Origin: Asticcacaulis sp. AND118
GTDB taxonomy: Bacteria > Pseudomonadota > Alphaproteobacteria > Caulobacterales > Caulobacteraceae
Length of the DNA: 64,000 nt
Direction: 5' to 3'
Assembly (NCBI RefSeq): GCF_020535245.1
Contig: NZ_CP084910.1
Span: 2,022,501-2,086,500, forward strand
Of the stretch, positions 1-8,086 are shown piece after piece (the first letter of the stretch is position 1; each line of letters begins with the position of its first letter). Under the pieces are notes generated by a model. That model saw only the letters and a list, made by a program, of their open reading frames with translations, had not been told where the DNA came from and searched no databases. Made by a program: the position numbers and the translations under genes.

Positions 1-2116
1 CAAGGGCTTCGCGATAGCGGCCCTGATTGAGGTAGATGTCGCCCATGGTGCGGATGGTTTCCAGTTCGGTATCGTCGCCGCGCCAGCGGAAGCGCAGCGC
101 ATTCATCAACTGGATCGTCTCGTCGGCCTTGGCCTCGCCCAGTTCGAGCCTGAGCCGTGCCGCACGCAGTTGCGCCGGGGTGTTGATGCGGTCGGCGGTG
201 GCCTTGGAAATGGCGGCGTAGACGCGGTAGGCGCGGCCCTTGTCGCCCTGCGCCTCGATAATTTCGGCCTGCACCAGTTGCGCCTCCAGCCGGTCGAGCG
301 GCGGCACGTCCTGACCCGTGGCGTAAACGATCAGATCCCACGCGCTCTTGGTGTCGCCCAGCGCCAGCGCCGCGCGGGCATTGGCCGTGGCAAAGCGCGT
401 GCGCCACGCCGGCGGGAAGCCTTCCATCGCCGAAACGCCATCAGCAAAAGCCTTGCGCGCATCCTCGAAATGGCGGCCGCGTTCGGCGATGTAACCGCGC
501 CAGAGATTGGCCGCCGGATCGTTCTGCAGGGCCGTCGAATCGAGATCGGCCTGTGCGTCGGACAGGCGTCCGGCCATCACCTTGGCCACCACCCGCAAGC
601 CCCGCACCTGCGGATCGCCGAGGCTGCGCGGATTGTTACGGGTCAAAAGGTCGAGCACGCCCTGCCCTTCGAAATTCATCCCCTGCCCCACCAGAAAGCG
701 CGCCAGATCGAGACGCGCGGCGTAGGGCCCTTCGGCCCCCAGCCCCTGCTCTTCGGCGGCGGCCTCCTGCAGGCGGTTATAGGTCTTGAGGAAGCCCTCC
801 TCCGGCGTCTGGCTCCAGGCCGGGTCCGGCAAGGTCGGGAACAGAGCGGCCTTGAAACCGGCGCGGTCAGGCTTTTGCACGCCCTCGCCGTTCGAGGACA
901 ACAGCAGGCCGCCGGGGCGCGTCACCGCCACGCGGTCGCCTTCGACGGTGACGAGGATGTCCGGCGTCATGCGCTCGACCATCACCCCCTGCGCCGTCGC
1001 GCCGATGGAGGCCTGAAGCGTCGAACGGTCGTCGCGCACGGCCTTGGCCGGGCCGGGCGCCGGGATGACAGCGATGCGGTCGCCGACCATGGGGTCGCGT
1101 ATCCACGCCACGCGCTTGGCCCCGGCCAGATTCAGGGTCAGGGTCGGCGAGCCCGTCGTATCGTCGCGCTTGACCGCGACCTCGCTGGTCTCGCCCGTCA
1201 ACGCCCGCCCGCCGACGCGAATGCGCCAGGTCGCCCCCTGCGTATCGACCGACAGGCCGGTGGCCGAGGGCGCGACCAGCCGCAGGGCGGTGAAGCCGTC
1301 GTTCTTGACCCAGTTGGCCTCGGTGACGATAGTCCCGTCCTTGAGACCGGCGGGCAGACGAAAATCCACCTCACGGTCGAAAACCATCCACACGGCCTCG
1401 CCGCGCCGGAACACCGCCGCGCCGGTCACTTCGGGGAAGGGAAAATCGAGCTGGACGCCGTCCTCTACGCGCACCTGTTTCAGGGCGACGAGCGGAACCG
1501 CGGCCTTGGCGGGCGCTTCGGCGGCAGGCGCGGGCGCAAGCGCGCCGTCCTTGCGGTCTTCGGCGGTGACGGCCCTGATGACCTGAGCCACTTCGCTGTG
1601 ATCGTCCTTGCTGTCGATCTGCACGAAGACCGCGCCGTCCGAACGGCCGAAGCGCGCCTTGGCCCCGTCGGCCAGTGTCAGGACGATTTCGCTGGCGCGC
1701 GCATCGCGGCGCAGATCGACCGACTTGACCCCGGTGGGCGGATTGACGCGAAAATCGCCGATGTCGGGCGTCTTTTGCCCCGGCAAGCGGATAACGACCT
1801 GCCCGTTGTCGCTGCGCACCGAGGCGCGCGAACCGATGGAACCATAGAGTTCGACGCGGCTGATGCCGCCATTGCGCCCGACGCGCAGGTCGATTTCGCC
1901 TTTGGAGGCCAGCGCGGCGGCGACCTGATTCGCCACCGGCGCGGACACGGCCAGTCCGGCGGCGCCCAGCCCCGACAGGGCCACGGCGGCGGCGGCGAAG
2001 CGGATGCTGCGCACGGAAAACCCTGCGGACGCGACCTCGCGCGACGGATAACGCAACTGCGTATCCGCATTCAGCGCGGCTTTGAGCCGTGACAGGTCGT
2101 GAGGTGGGCGCGTCAT
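1..2116 (-). CDS. TPR-containing protein of the flagellar cluster, partial (C-terminus beyond window)
   Basis: The reading frame is open from an ATG at 2116 to the window edge, so at least 705 residues are present and the C-terminus is missing. An AGGA ribosome site lies about 10 nt upstream. One hydrophobic segment lies at about residues 33-60 (AAAAVALSGLGAAGLAV), with a short cytoplasmic N-terminus before it. The middle is beta-rich with few motifs. The last 250 or so residues look helical and TPR-like (GRYREAL, GRHFEDARKAFADG). It lies downstream of fliL-fliM-DUF6468-motE on the same strand, which suggests a flagellar role. Large TPR proteins occur at this place in related Caulobacterales, but I cannot name a specific gene. 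The long plus-strand ORF opposite it is a shadow. Confidence 0.75.
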   Translation of the reverse strand, partial: MTRPPHDLSRLKAALNADTQLRYPSREVASAGFSVRSIRFAAAAVALSGLGAAGLAVSAPVANQVAAALASKGEIDLRVGRNGGISRVELYGSIGSRASVRSDNGQVVIRLPGQKTPDIGDFRVNPPTGVKSVDLRRDARASEIVLTLADGAKARFGRSDGAVFVQIDSKDDHSEVAQVIRAVTAEDRKDGALAPAPAAEAPAKAAVPLVALKQVRVEDGVQLDFPFPEVTGAAVFRRGEAVWMVFDREVDFRLPAGLKDGTIVTEANWVKNDGFTALRLVAPSATGLSVDTQGATWRIRVGGRALTGETSEVAVKRDDTTGSPTLTLNLAGAKRVAWIRDPMVGDRIAVIPAPGPAKAVRDDRSTLQASIGATAQGVMVERMTPDILVTVEGDRVAVTRPGGLLLSSNGEGVQKPDRAGFKAALFPTLPDPAWSQTPEEGFLKTYNRLQEAAAEEQGLGAEGPYAARLDLARFLVGQGMNFEGQGVLDLLTRNNPRSLGDPQVRGLRVVAKVMAGRLSDAQADLDSTALQNDPAANLWRGYIAERGRHFEDARKAFADGVSAMEGFPPAWRTRFATANARAALALGDTKSAWDLIVYATGQDVPPLDRLEAQLVQAEIIEAQGDKGRAYRVYAAISKATADRINTPAQLRAARLRLELGEAKADETIQLMNALRFRWRGDDTELETIRTMGDIYLNQGRYREAL

Positions 2117-2280
2117 GACGCTCGAATCCTTGCCCTGATTGGGCTTAAGGCACGGTTAATAGCGAAGTAACGAAGGTTGATTTTTTGCGTCATCCACCCC
2201 CGGCCTGTCAGAAGGGAAACCGCGCAAAGCGCTTGAAACCATGACAGGTAGCCGACACAGTTATCAACGGTCGCACTGGA

Positions 2281-2350
2281 AGAACCCCCACCACCACATC
2301 TCGCCTGCGGCTCGTGCGGTCCCCCTCCCCAGTAAACTGGGGAGGTATAA
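2281..2350. repeat. Family A interspersed repeat, single arm
   Basis: It reads CCCCCACCACCACATCTCGC, then a CTGCGGCTCGTGCGG hairpin, then CCCCTCCCCAGT and ACTGGGGAGG. Close copies lie at about 35.7, 50.2, 59.7 and 62.5 kb. Here only one arm is present, in a gap between two genes on the same strand. Confidence 0.8.
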
Positions 2351-2370
2351 TATGTGCCAAACTACCGGGT

Positions 2371-2389
2371 GCAGGGGCCGCGCCCCTGC
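2371..2389 (-). terminator. Family E hairpin, likely terminator of the MotE-like gene
   Basis: GCAGGGGC, CGC, GCCCCTGC forms an 8-bp perfect stem. It lies 17 bases past the stop codon of the MotE-like gene. The same hairpin follows dps (22109-22127) and the membrane protein gene at 44131. It has no strong T-run. Confidence 0.55.
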
Positions 2390-2405
2390 CCGCCGGAAGG
2401 CTCTT

Positions 2406-3239
2406 TTACTTCTTGACCGCCGGGGCGGCGGGCGTGGCCGGGGCTGCCGCCGTGTTGACCTTGTCGAGGCGGTTTTGCAGATCGTCCGCCTTCTTCATGC
2501 GCTGGGCCAGTTTTTCGGTCAGGTCGCGCGCCTTGTCGGGCTGCATCTGGGCCAGCATGGCGGCCAGATTGCGCTCCTTCATCTTCGACGCGATGGGCAG
2601 GCGCACATCGTCTTTCAGCGTCTCCATGACCTTGGCGGCGTCCTTGGGCTTCATCGATTCGTAGACCTTAACCATGCGAGCCACGTCTTCGTCGCCGGTC
2701 TTGCTGGCCTGATCGAGGAGGCTCTGCACCTGGGTCTTGAGGTCGCCCAGTTGCTTGATGCGCCCGTCGAGCTTGGCTTCGGCGGCGGCGATCAGTTGTT
2801 CTTGGGTCGCCATCTGCTTTTCGCGGGCGTCCAGCTCGGCGCGGCGCTGGGCCAGGCTCTGGATGACGCGCAGTTCCGACGGCGACATGCCGGCCTGTTT
2901 GGCCAGATCGTCGACCGAGGTGGCGCAGACGGGGGCGGCCTTGGCGGTCGCCGCGGCAGGCTGGGCGGCGTCGAGGATGGACAGGGCTTCGCTGTCGCCC
3001 GCCGCCGAGGCGGCTGCGGCGTCGGCGGCATCTGACGTGGTGTCGTCATCGGGCGAATCGGTCTTTTCCGCCGCCTTGCCTTTGGCGGGGGTTTTCGCAT
3101 CCTTGGCGGGCGCTTCGGCCCAGGCGGTGGCGCTCTTGAGGAATTCGGGCATGGCCTCGATCGAGCCCACGGCGCGGACGGCGATGACGCCGCCGACGGC
3201 GACGGCGATCAGCGGCAGGAGGCGGAGGTTATTGGCCAT
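2406..3239 (-). CDS. MotE-like flagellar chaperone (MgtE N-terminal-like domain)
   Basis: A 277-residue protein. It has an N-terminal membrane anchor (residues 4-24, LRLLPLIAVAVGGVIAVRAV), then a low-complexity Ala/Lys/Asp linker, a long coiled coil (about 130-190), and a C-terminal helical domain resembling the MgtE intracellular/MotE family (DAAKVMETLKDDVRLPIAS, AAMLAQMQPDKARDLTEKLA). In alphaproteobacteria, MotE-type proteins fold or stabilise the periplasmic stator partner MotC and are encoded with flagellar genes. It starts 17 bases after the DUF6468 gene, so co-transcription is likely. The exact partner cannot be read from the sequence. The tail is Ala/Pro-rich and ends in VKK. Confidence 0.7.
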   Translation of the reverse strand: MANNLRLLPLIAVAVGGVIAVRAVGSIEAMPEFLKSATAWAEAPAKDAKTPAKGKAAEKTDSPDDDTTSDAADAAAASAAGDSEALSILDAAQPAAATAKAAPVCATSVDDLAKQAGMSPSELRVIQSLAQRRAELDAREKQMATQEQLIAAAEAKLDGRIKQLGDLKTQVQSLLDQASKTGDEDVARMVKVYESMKPKDAAKVMETLKDDVRLPIASKMKERNLAAMLAQMQPDKARDLTEKLAQRMKKADDLQNRLDKVNTAAAPATPAAPAVKK

Positions 3240-3256
3240 TTTAATCTATACTCGGG

Positions 3257-4204
3257 TCAGCGCAGGCGCCGGAACAACGGGCGCGCGGGTTTAGGATCAG
3301 GCTCGGTCTCAGGCCTTGGCGTTGCATCCGGCCTTTCGTCGAATGTCTCACGCGTCCGGTCGCCATCGAACAGTTCGTCATCAAGGGCCGACGGCAGTCG
3401 CGTGCGAGACAGCTTCAGGGTGTCCGGTCGGGCGGCGCGTGGTTCGGCTTGTCTTTCCGGCGCGCTTCTGCGGCCGTCTTCCCGTACCGGCGCGCGATCG
3501 GCGTCAGGGACGCGGCGGGCGGCACGGTTTTGCGGGATGTCCTCAGGATCGGCGAACGCCCTCAACATTTCGTTAATCGCTTCCAGACCAAGGGCGCTGA
3601 CCGCCTCCTGTTCGATCGACGCTTCACGGGGCGGGTCCCGGTCCACGGCGCGTTTCGACAGACGATCATTCATATCGCGCAGACGCCCCGACAAAGGCAG
3701 ATCGAAATCATCCGCCGCATCGTCCTGATCATCGGTGTCCTCAAAAGCCGGACGGCCTCGCCCTGCATAGGTCTGACGTCCTTCGGCTCCGCGCGCCCCG
3801 GCCCAGTTTTCGCGCTGGGCCTGACGGGCGACCTGCAATGGCGGTTCGGCTTGCGGCTCAGGTTCCGCAAAACCGGACACCGGTGCAACGGGCACGTCCT
3901 CAAGCTCGCGGCGGGCGCGTTCGGCGCGGTTGATCTGGGTTTCCAGCTTCGACAACAGGTCGCGCGCCGCCAGAATCCGCCCGTGCAGCAGTTCCTGCGA
4001 CTCGTCGGCATTGGTGTGCAGTTCGCGCAGCGACGCGTGCGCCTTGATCGCCGCCTGATCCAGTTCGGCCACGGCTTTGATGAAGCTTTCCTGGCCGTTG
4101 CGCAGGGCCTTCAGGCGCGCATTGAGGCGCATGCCGTACCACAGGGCCACCAGCAGCAGGCCCATGAGGACCATGTCCATGATCAGTCCGGCGGCGGCGG
4201 GCAT
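3257..4204 (-). CDS. DUF6468-type membrane protein, PflI-like (flagellar positioning)
   Basis: A 315-residue bitopic membrane protein. One transmembrane helix lies near the N-terminus (IMDMVLMGLLLVALWYGMRL), followed by a coiled-coil region to about residue 110 (ELDQAAIKAHASLRELHTNA). The rest is a long, charged, disordered Arg/Asp/Pro-rich tail. Its position directly after fliM (10-bp gap) matches pflI of Caulobacter, a gene needed for placing the flagellum at the pole. The assignment rests mainly on synteny and architecture, because the tail is poorly conserved. An internal ATG at 4180 has the better ribosome site (GGACTGATC), so the true start may be eight codons later. Confidence 0.6.
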   Translation of the reverse strand: MPAAAGLIMDMVLMGLLLVALWYGMRLNARLKALRNGQESFIKAVAELDQAAIKAHASLRELHTNADESQELLHGRILAARDLLSKLETQINRAERARRELEDVPVAPVSGFAEPEPQAEPPLQVARQAQRENWAGARGAEGRQTYAGRGRPAFEDTDDQDDAADDFDLPLSGRLRDMNDRLSKRAVDRDPPREASIEQEAVSALGLEAINEMLRAFADPEDIPQNRAARRVPDADRAPVREDGRRSAPERQAEPRAARPDTLKLSRTRLPSALDDELFDGDRTRETFDERPDATPRPETEPDPKPARPLFRRLR

Positions 4205-4214
4205 GGTGAGCGGG

Positions 4215-5396
4215 CTACTTCTTCCTGATCTGCGTCAAGCGGCGCTTGGTGGAGGCCGCCAGCGGGTGATCCACGCGGACAGCGATATTATGGCCTTTTC
4301 GTCCCATCTTGCCGTTCGTCAGCGGAATGGTGCCGCATCGGAGCTGGACGGGAGAATCAGCCGTGGCGTTCAACACGATGGTCTCACCGACCTTCAAGTT
4401 CAAGACCTCCGACAGCGGCATCTGCTGTTCGTCGAGCACGGCGCGCACTTCCATCTGAGTCGTCCACAGTTCGGTGGCCAGATGGCTTTCCCAGATGTTG
4501 TCGCGGCCGAACTTCTCGCCCATGAACTGCTGCAGCAGCATCTTGCGGATCGGTTCCAGCGTGGCGTAGGGCAGGAGCAGTTCGACGCGCCCGCCGCGGT
4601 CTTCCATGTCGATGCGCAGCTTGACCAGAATCGCCGCATTGGCCGGGCGCGCGATGGCGGCGAAGCGCGGATTGGTCTCAAGACGGTCGAGATTGAAATT
4701 GACCGGCGTCAGCGGCTCGAAAGCCATCTTGGCGTCGTGCAGGATGACCTCGACCATGCGCTGCACCAGCACGCGCTCGATCGTGGTGTAGGGACGGCCT
4801 TCGATACGCAGCGCCGCCGTGCCGCGACGCCCGCCCAGAAGCACGTCCACGATGGAATAGATCAGGTTGGAATCGACGGTCAGAAGGCCGTAATTGTCCA
4901 GTTCCTCGGCGCGGAACACCGCCAGGATGGCCGGCAGCGGGATCGAGTTCAGATAGTCGCCGAAGCGGATCGACGAGATATTGTCGAGCGACACTTCGAC
5001 GTTGTCCGAGGTGAAGTTACGCAAGGATGTCGTCATCAGACGCACGAGGCGGTCGAAGACGATTTCGAGCATCGGCAGGCGTTCGTAGGACACCATGGCC
5101 GAGTTGATGATCGCCCGGATGCCCGAACGCTCGTTATAGTCGTCGTCGCTGAGGTCGAAGCCCAGCAGGCTGTCGATTTCGTCCTGATTGAGGATGCGTT
5201 CGGCCCCGGTGGGCGAGGCCATGCGCGAATCGCCGCCACCGCCGCCGACCATGGCTTCCCATTCGGCGGCCAGGTCGCCGGCGCCGTCATCACCGCCACC
5301 GCCGCCCCCACCACCGCCGCCGGTCGCCGCTTCGGCCTCGGCGGCCAGCTCGGCCTCCCATTGGGCCATCAAGGCTTCCTGATCGACTTCCGCCAT
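4215..5396 (-). CDS. fliM: Flagellar motor switch protein FliM
   Basis: A 393-residue C-ring protein that binds the chemotaxis response regulator and sets rotation direction. The CheY-binding peptide ILNQDEIDSLL is at residues 68-78 instead of the extreme N-terminus. The middle CheC-like domain follows (SYERLPMLEIVFDRLVRLM, SIPLPAILAVFRAEELDNYG, VDVLLGG). The C-terminal SpoA/FliN-like domain covers about 315-390 (LNLKVGETIVL, GKMGRKGHNIAVRV). The first 67 residues are unusual: two acidic Trp motifs (AQWEAELA, AEWEAMV) separated by a run of ten glycines, with a second run of five. The gene lies 48 bases downstream of fliL, in one operon. Confidence 0.95.
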   Translation of the reverse strand: MAEVDQEALMAQWEAELAAEAEAATGGGGGGGGGGDDGAGDLAAEWEAMVGGGGGDSRMASPTGAERILNQDEIDSLLGFDLSDDDYNERSGIRAIINSAMVSYERLPMLEIVFDRLVRLMTTSLRNFTSDNVEVSLDNISSIRFGDYLNSIPLPAILAVFRAEELDNYGLLTVDSNLIYSIVDVLLGGRRGTAALRIEGRPYTTIERVLVQRMVEVILHDAKMAFEPLTPVNFNLDRLETNPRFAAIARPANAAILVKLRIDMEDRGGRVELLLPYATLEPIRKMLLQQFMGEKFGRDNIWESHLATELWTTQMEVRAVLDEQQMPLSEVLNLKVGETIVLNATADSPVQLRCGTIPLTNGKMGRKGHNIAVRVDHPLAASTKRRLTQIRKK

Positions 5397-5444
5397 GAAC
5401 TCCTACTTCCCACGCATCGTTTCAAACAGGCCGAATACCCTGAT

Positions 5445-6104
5445 TCAGGTGATCAGCATCTCTTCAATCAGCACGGCGTTGATCTTATTGGGGGCCAGCA
5501 CCAGATTCACCCGGCGCAGAATCTCAAGCCTGAGTTGATAGCTGCCCTGAGAGCCGGTCACGTCCTCCGGGCGCAGTTCGCGCAAAAAGCCCTGCAGCAC
5601 GTCGTCGATGCGCGGCAGGCTCTCATTGAGTAGTTCGACCGTTTCGTGGTCGGCCACTTCGAAGGTCAGCTTGAGCTTGAGATAGGTCGATTTGCCGTCC
5701 GTGGTCTGGATATTGGCCAGCGTGTCGGGAAGGGTGAAATAGGTAATGCCGTCAGGCCCTTCGGCGATGACCGGCTGGGTCTTGGGATCGACCTTCTCGC
5801 CGCCACCGCCGTGACCGCCACCCTTCTCTTCCTTCTTCTTGCCATGGCCGTCGTCCTTTTTCTTTTCCTCGCCGTGGCCGCCCTTCGCCTCTTCGCCGTG
5901 CGCGCCGGCTTCGGCTGCGGGCTTGGGCTTGAGGAACAGAAAATAGGCCGCCGCGCCGCCCCCGCCCAGCAGCACCACCGCGCCGCCGGCAATGGCGATC
6001 AGCATGATCGGCAAGCCTTTTTTCTTGGGCGCTTCGCCTTCGGCGCCCTCGGCACCGTCTACCGGCGGCGCCTCTTCCTTCTTGGGTTTTTCTTTCTTGG
6101 CCAT
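5445..6104 (-). CDS. fliL: Flagellar basal-body protein FliL
   Basis: A 219-residue inner-membrane protein at the basal body that supports stator function. A Lys/Glu-rich cytoplasmic N-terminus leads to one transmembrane helix at about 31-58 (PIMLIAIAGGAVVLLGGG). A His/Gly/Lys-rich linker of about 40 residues follows (HGEEAKGGHGEEKKKDDGHG). The periplasmic FliL domain includes YLKLKLTFEVADHETVELL and ends LIEEMLIT. It is the first gene of the minus-strand flagellar cluster. A CtrA half-site (TTAACCAT) and a 108-bp tandem repeat lie upstream. The His-rich linker could bind metal, but nothing in the sequence proves this. Confidence 0.93.
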   Translation of the reverse strand: MAKKEKPKKEEAPPVDGAEGAEGEAPKKKGLPIMLIAIAGGAVVLLGGGGAAAYFLFLKPKPAAEAGAHGEEAKGGHGEEKKKDDGHGKKKEEKGGGHGGGGEKVDPKTQPVIAEGPDGITYFTLPDTLANIQTTDGKSTYLKLKLTFEVADHETVELLNESLPRIDDVLQGFLRELRPEDVTGSQGSYQLRLEILRRVNLVLAPNKINAVLIEEMLIT

Positions 6105-6152
6105 TACCCGCCTGACACCCTAAATCCAAACAGGCCCTCAGCCTCTCAAAAC

Positions 6153-6160
6153 ATGGTTAA
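6153..6160 (-). promoter_or_regulatory. Candidate CtrA half-site upstream of fliL
   Basis: On the minus strand this reads TTAACCAT, the CtrA half-site motif known from Caulobacter. It is 49 bases upstream of the fliL start. A second partial element (TTAACGCGCTAACC) lies at about 6180-6194. Caulobacter fliLM is a CtrA-activated class II operon, so the context fits. Confidence 0.45.
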
Positions 6161-6244
6161 CGAAGCGTTTGGAATTACGGTTAGCGCGTTAACTTTTTCG
6201 CCGAAGAAGCGAAAACGAAGAGTCACACGGCGCGGAGCCCTCAA

Positions 6245-6510
6245 TTTGGATATGAATACGGGGAAGCGACGCCGACGCCCCAGATCGCCGAGCCGCGCAC
6301 ATCGCTGCGTAAAAGGGTTAATCCGGATGAGATGGCAGGAGGTTAGCGACGGCTGTATATGAATACAGCCTAGCGACACCGACGCACCAGATCGCCGAGC
6401 CGCACACATCACTGCGTAAAAGGGTTTAATCCGGATGAGATGGCAGGAGGTTAGCGACGGCTGTATATGAATACAGCCTAGCGACACCGACGCACCAGAT
6501 CGCCGGAGAA
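6245..6510. repeat. 108-bp tandem repeat array, about 2.5 copies, with internal palindrome
   Basis: One full unit and two partial ones repeat with a period of 107-108 bp between pgsA and fliL. Shared blocks include TAATCCGGATGAGATGGCAG and AGGTTAGCGACGGC. Each junction carries the palindrome GGCTGTATATGAATACAGCC (6351-6370 and 6459-6478), an 8-bp stem around a 4-nt centre. The first copy, at about 6245-6262, has lost half of it. The last two copies are nearly identical, suggesting recent duplication. An antisense ORF (6146-6487) across the array simply repeats its own peptide and is not a convincing gene. Confidence 0.85.
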
Positions 6511-6518
6511 AACCCCTT

Positions 6519-7148
6519 TTACAACTGGCGACGGGTTTGGATGAAGTAGGTTATGCCGGTCCAGATGGAGGCCAGCGCCGCCAGCCAGAGGGCGATATAG
6601 GCAGCGGTGAAGAACGGGTCGTACCAGAGGGGCAGGAGCTTTTCGAGACCGAAGGCGGCCCAGCTTTCGGTGATGAGCAGGGCCCCGAGCGACACCATCT
6701 GGATCACGGTCTTCCACTTCGACAACAGGGTCACCGGCAGGGACAGGCTGCGCCCGGCAGTGGCTTCCCGCAAGGACGACACGGCAAATTCACGGAAAAG
6801 GATGATGGCGCCCGGCAGGACGAAGATCGGGTCGCCGGTGTGCATGGCGAACAGACCCAGCAGCGTGCCGCAGACCAGAATCTTGTCGGCGATGGGATCG
6901 AGGATGGAGCCCCATATCGACACGGCATTCAGCTTGCGCGCCAGATAGCCGTCGAAATAGTCGGTCGCCGCCGCCAGCACGAACAGATAGAAGGCCCAGC
7001 GCTGAAGCCCGAAGATCATGTCCGGCATCACCGACACCATGGGGATGGCGTCCGCCGAAATGGCCATCAGCACGAACATGGCGATACCAAGCACCAGCCG
7101 CGTGGCGGTCAGGATATTGGGGATCGGATTGACTTGTTCGTTGGTCAT
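6519..7148 (-). CDS. pgsA: CDP-diacylglycerol--glycerol-3-phosphate 3-phosphatidyltransferase
   Basis: A 209-residue integral membrane enzyme that makes phosphatidylglycerophosphate, the committed step to phosphatidylglycerol and cardiolipin. The CDP-alcohol phosphatidyltransferase signature is complete: DGYLAR, then GSILDPIADK. Several hydrophobic helices follow (VTLLSKWKTVIQMVSLGALL). I chose the ATG at 7148, which has GGAAG seven bases upstream and begins MTNEQVNPIPNILTATRL, typical of the family. The frame stays open upstream, but the extra residues do not resemble PgsA. It lies upstream of fliL on the same strand, separated by the tandem repeat. Confidence 0.93.
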   Translation of the reverse strand: MTNEQVNPIPNILTATRLVLGIAMFVLMAISADAIPMVSVMPDMIFGLQRWAFYLFVLAAATDYFDGYLARKLNAVSIWGSILDPIADKILVCGTLLGLFAMHTGDPIFVLPGAIILFREFAVSSLREATAGRSLSLPVTLLSKWKTVIQMVSLGALLITESWAAFGLEKLLPLWYDPFFTAAYIALWLAALASIWTGITYFIQTRRQL

Positions 7149-7211
7149 CGGGCACTTCCTTCGTCGCTCGCGCCCTGTTTGGCACTTCTGGCCTAAAATC
7201 TCAAAGCGAAA

Positions 7212-7235
7212 ATGGCAGGCGTTTGCGCCTGCCAT
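7212..7235 (-). terminator. Rho-independent terminator after the outer-membrane protein gene
   Basis: ATGGCAGGCG, TTTG, CGCCTGCCAT forms a 10-bp stem 17 bases past the stop codon. On the minus strand it is followed by a T-rich tract (TTTTCGCTTTGAGATTTT). Confidence 0.7.
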
Positions 7236-7252
7236 CCATTCACGCATCGGAT

Positions 7253-7855
7253 TTAGAACTTCATGCCCAGGCCCAGCCACACGGACTGCTGCGTCAGTTC
7301 GGCCTTCACGCCGTCATCCTCGACATCGCCAAAGTCGGTATAGCGGTATTCGACGCGGCCGAAGACGCGGTCGCTGAAGGCGTGGTCGGCGCCGATGCCC
7401 GCCGTCCAGCCGGCGACGGTCTCGGTTCCCTTTTCGCCGTCATATTCGACATAGGCGCGGGTGCCCGCAACGCCCGCCGCGCCATAGAACAGCGTATTGC
7501 CCGACACGAAGCCCAGACGGGCGCGCAGCGCGCCGGAATAGTCGATGCCGGTTTCGACCGCTTCGCCCATGATGTCGTAGCGGTCGTTGGCGTTGTTCCA
7601 GTTGAGGTCGGCTTCGACGCCGAAGACCGTAGTGTTGCTCTGTCCATTGAAGCCCAGGATGACGCCCGCCGCGCCGTTGCCGGTGTCGTCGGAGGCCGTC
7701 TGGCGGGTCGTGCCGTTGTTATAGGTCACCTCCAGCTCAGTCTTGGCGTACCCGCCCTGGCCGGCGATGTAGGGACCAGAAAAATCAGATTGCGCCAATG
7801 CGGGCGCGGCGGCGAAAGCGGTCAGCGCAGCGGCGGAGAAAAACAGCGTTTTCAT
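7253..7855 (-). CDS. Outer-membrane beta-barrel protein (OmpA/OmpW-like small barrel)
   Basis: A 200-residue exported protein. The signal peptide MKTLFFSAAALTAFAAAPALA is cleaved before QSDFSGPYIAGQ. The mature part alternates amphipathic strands (YIAGQGGYAKTELEVTYNN, GALRARLGFVSGNTLFYG, RVFGRVEYRYTDFG) and ends in the C-terminal phenylalanine typical of outer-membrane barrels (WLGLGMKF). The size fits an eight-stranded barrel of the opacity/OmpX type. Its function is unknown. I chose the ATG at 7855 because it starts the signal peptide; the upstream extension has no secretory character. It is a single-gene unit with its own terminator. Confidence 0.85.
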   Translation of the reverse strand: MKTLFFSAAALTAFAAAPALAQSDFSGPYIAGQGGYAKTELEVTYNNGTTRQTASDDTGNGAAGVILGFNGQSNTTVFGVEADLNWNNANDRYDIMGEAVETGIDYSGALRARLGFVSGNTLFYGAAGVAGTRAYVEYDGEKGTETVAGWTAGIGADHAFSDRVFGRVEYRYTDFGDVEDDGVKAELTQQSVWLGLGMKF

Positions 7856-7971
7856 CGGAAATCCTTCAGGAAAATTGTCAGAACAGCCGCATAAGGCTAT
7901 CTCCATAAGGATTCGATGAGCGCGCCCCTGCCTGAACCTCAAGGACACAGTCTGAGCGGCTTGGTGTGTCT

Positions 7972-8015
7972 GCGCATTTTTTCCGAAAAGTGGTGCCCAC
8001 TTTATCGGATTGCGC
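7972..8015. repeat. Family D REP-like palindrome
   Basis: GCGCA ... CCGAAAAGTGG, TGC, CCACTTTATCGG ... TGCGC forms one long imperfect hairpin. Relatives lie at 43541, 45583, 47379 and 50799. It sits in the divergent gap (7856-8086) between the barrel-protein gene and ggt. Confidence 0.7.
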
Positions 8016-8086
8016 TCTAGCCCTCACGGCGTCGCCTTCCTATAATTCCTGCATAGTGTGTTTCATTTCCTGCGGAAGCCTCCCCC

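Noticed and set aside
170-2092. 640-codon plus-strand ORF
   Set aside because: It lies opposite the TPR protein frame. Its translation is Arg/Gly/His-rich with no domain, typical of antisense frames in GC-rich DNA.
4077-5633. 518-codon plus-strand ORF opposite fliM
   Set aside because: It has no recognisable motif and covers the whole of fliM in antisense. FliM motifs are decisive.
6146-6487. 113-codon minus-strand ORF with an internal peptide repeat
   Set aside because: The peptide repeat simply mirrors the 108-bp DNA tandem repeat. There is no ribosome site or family resemblance.
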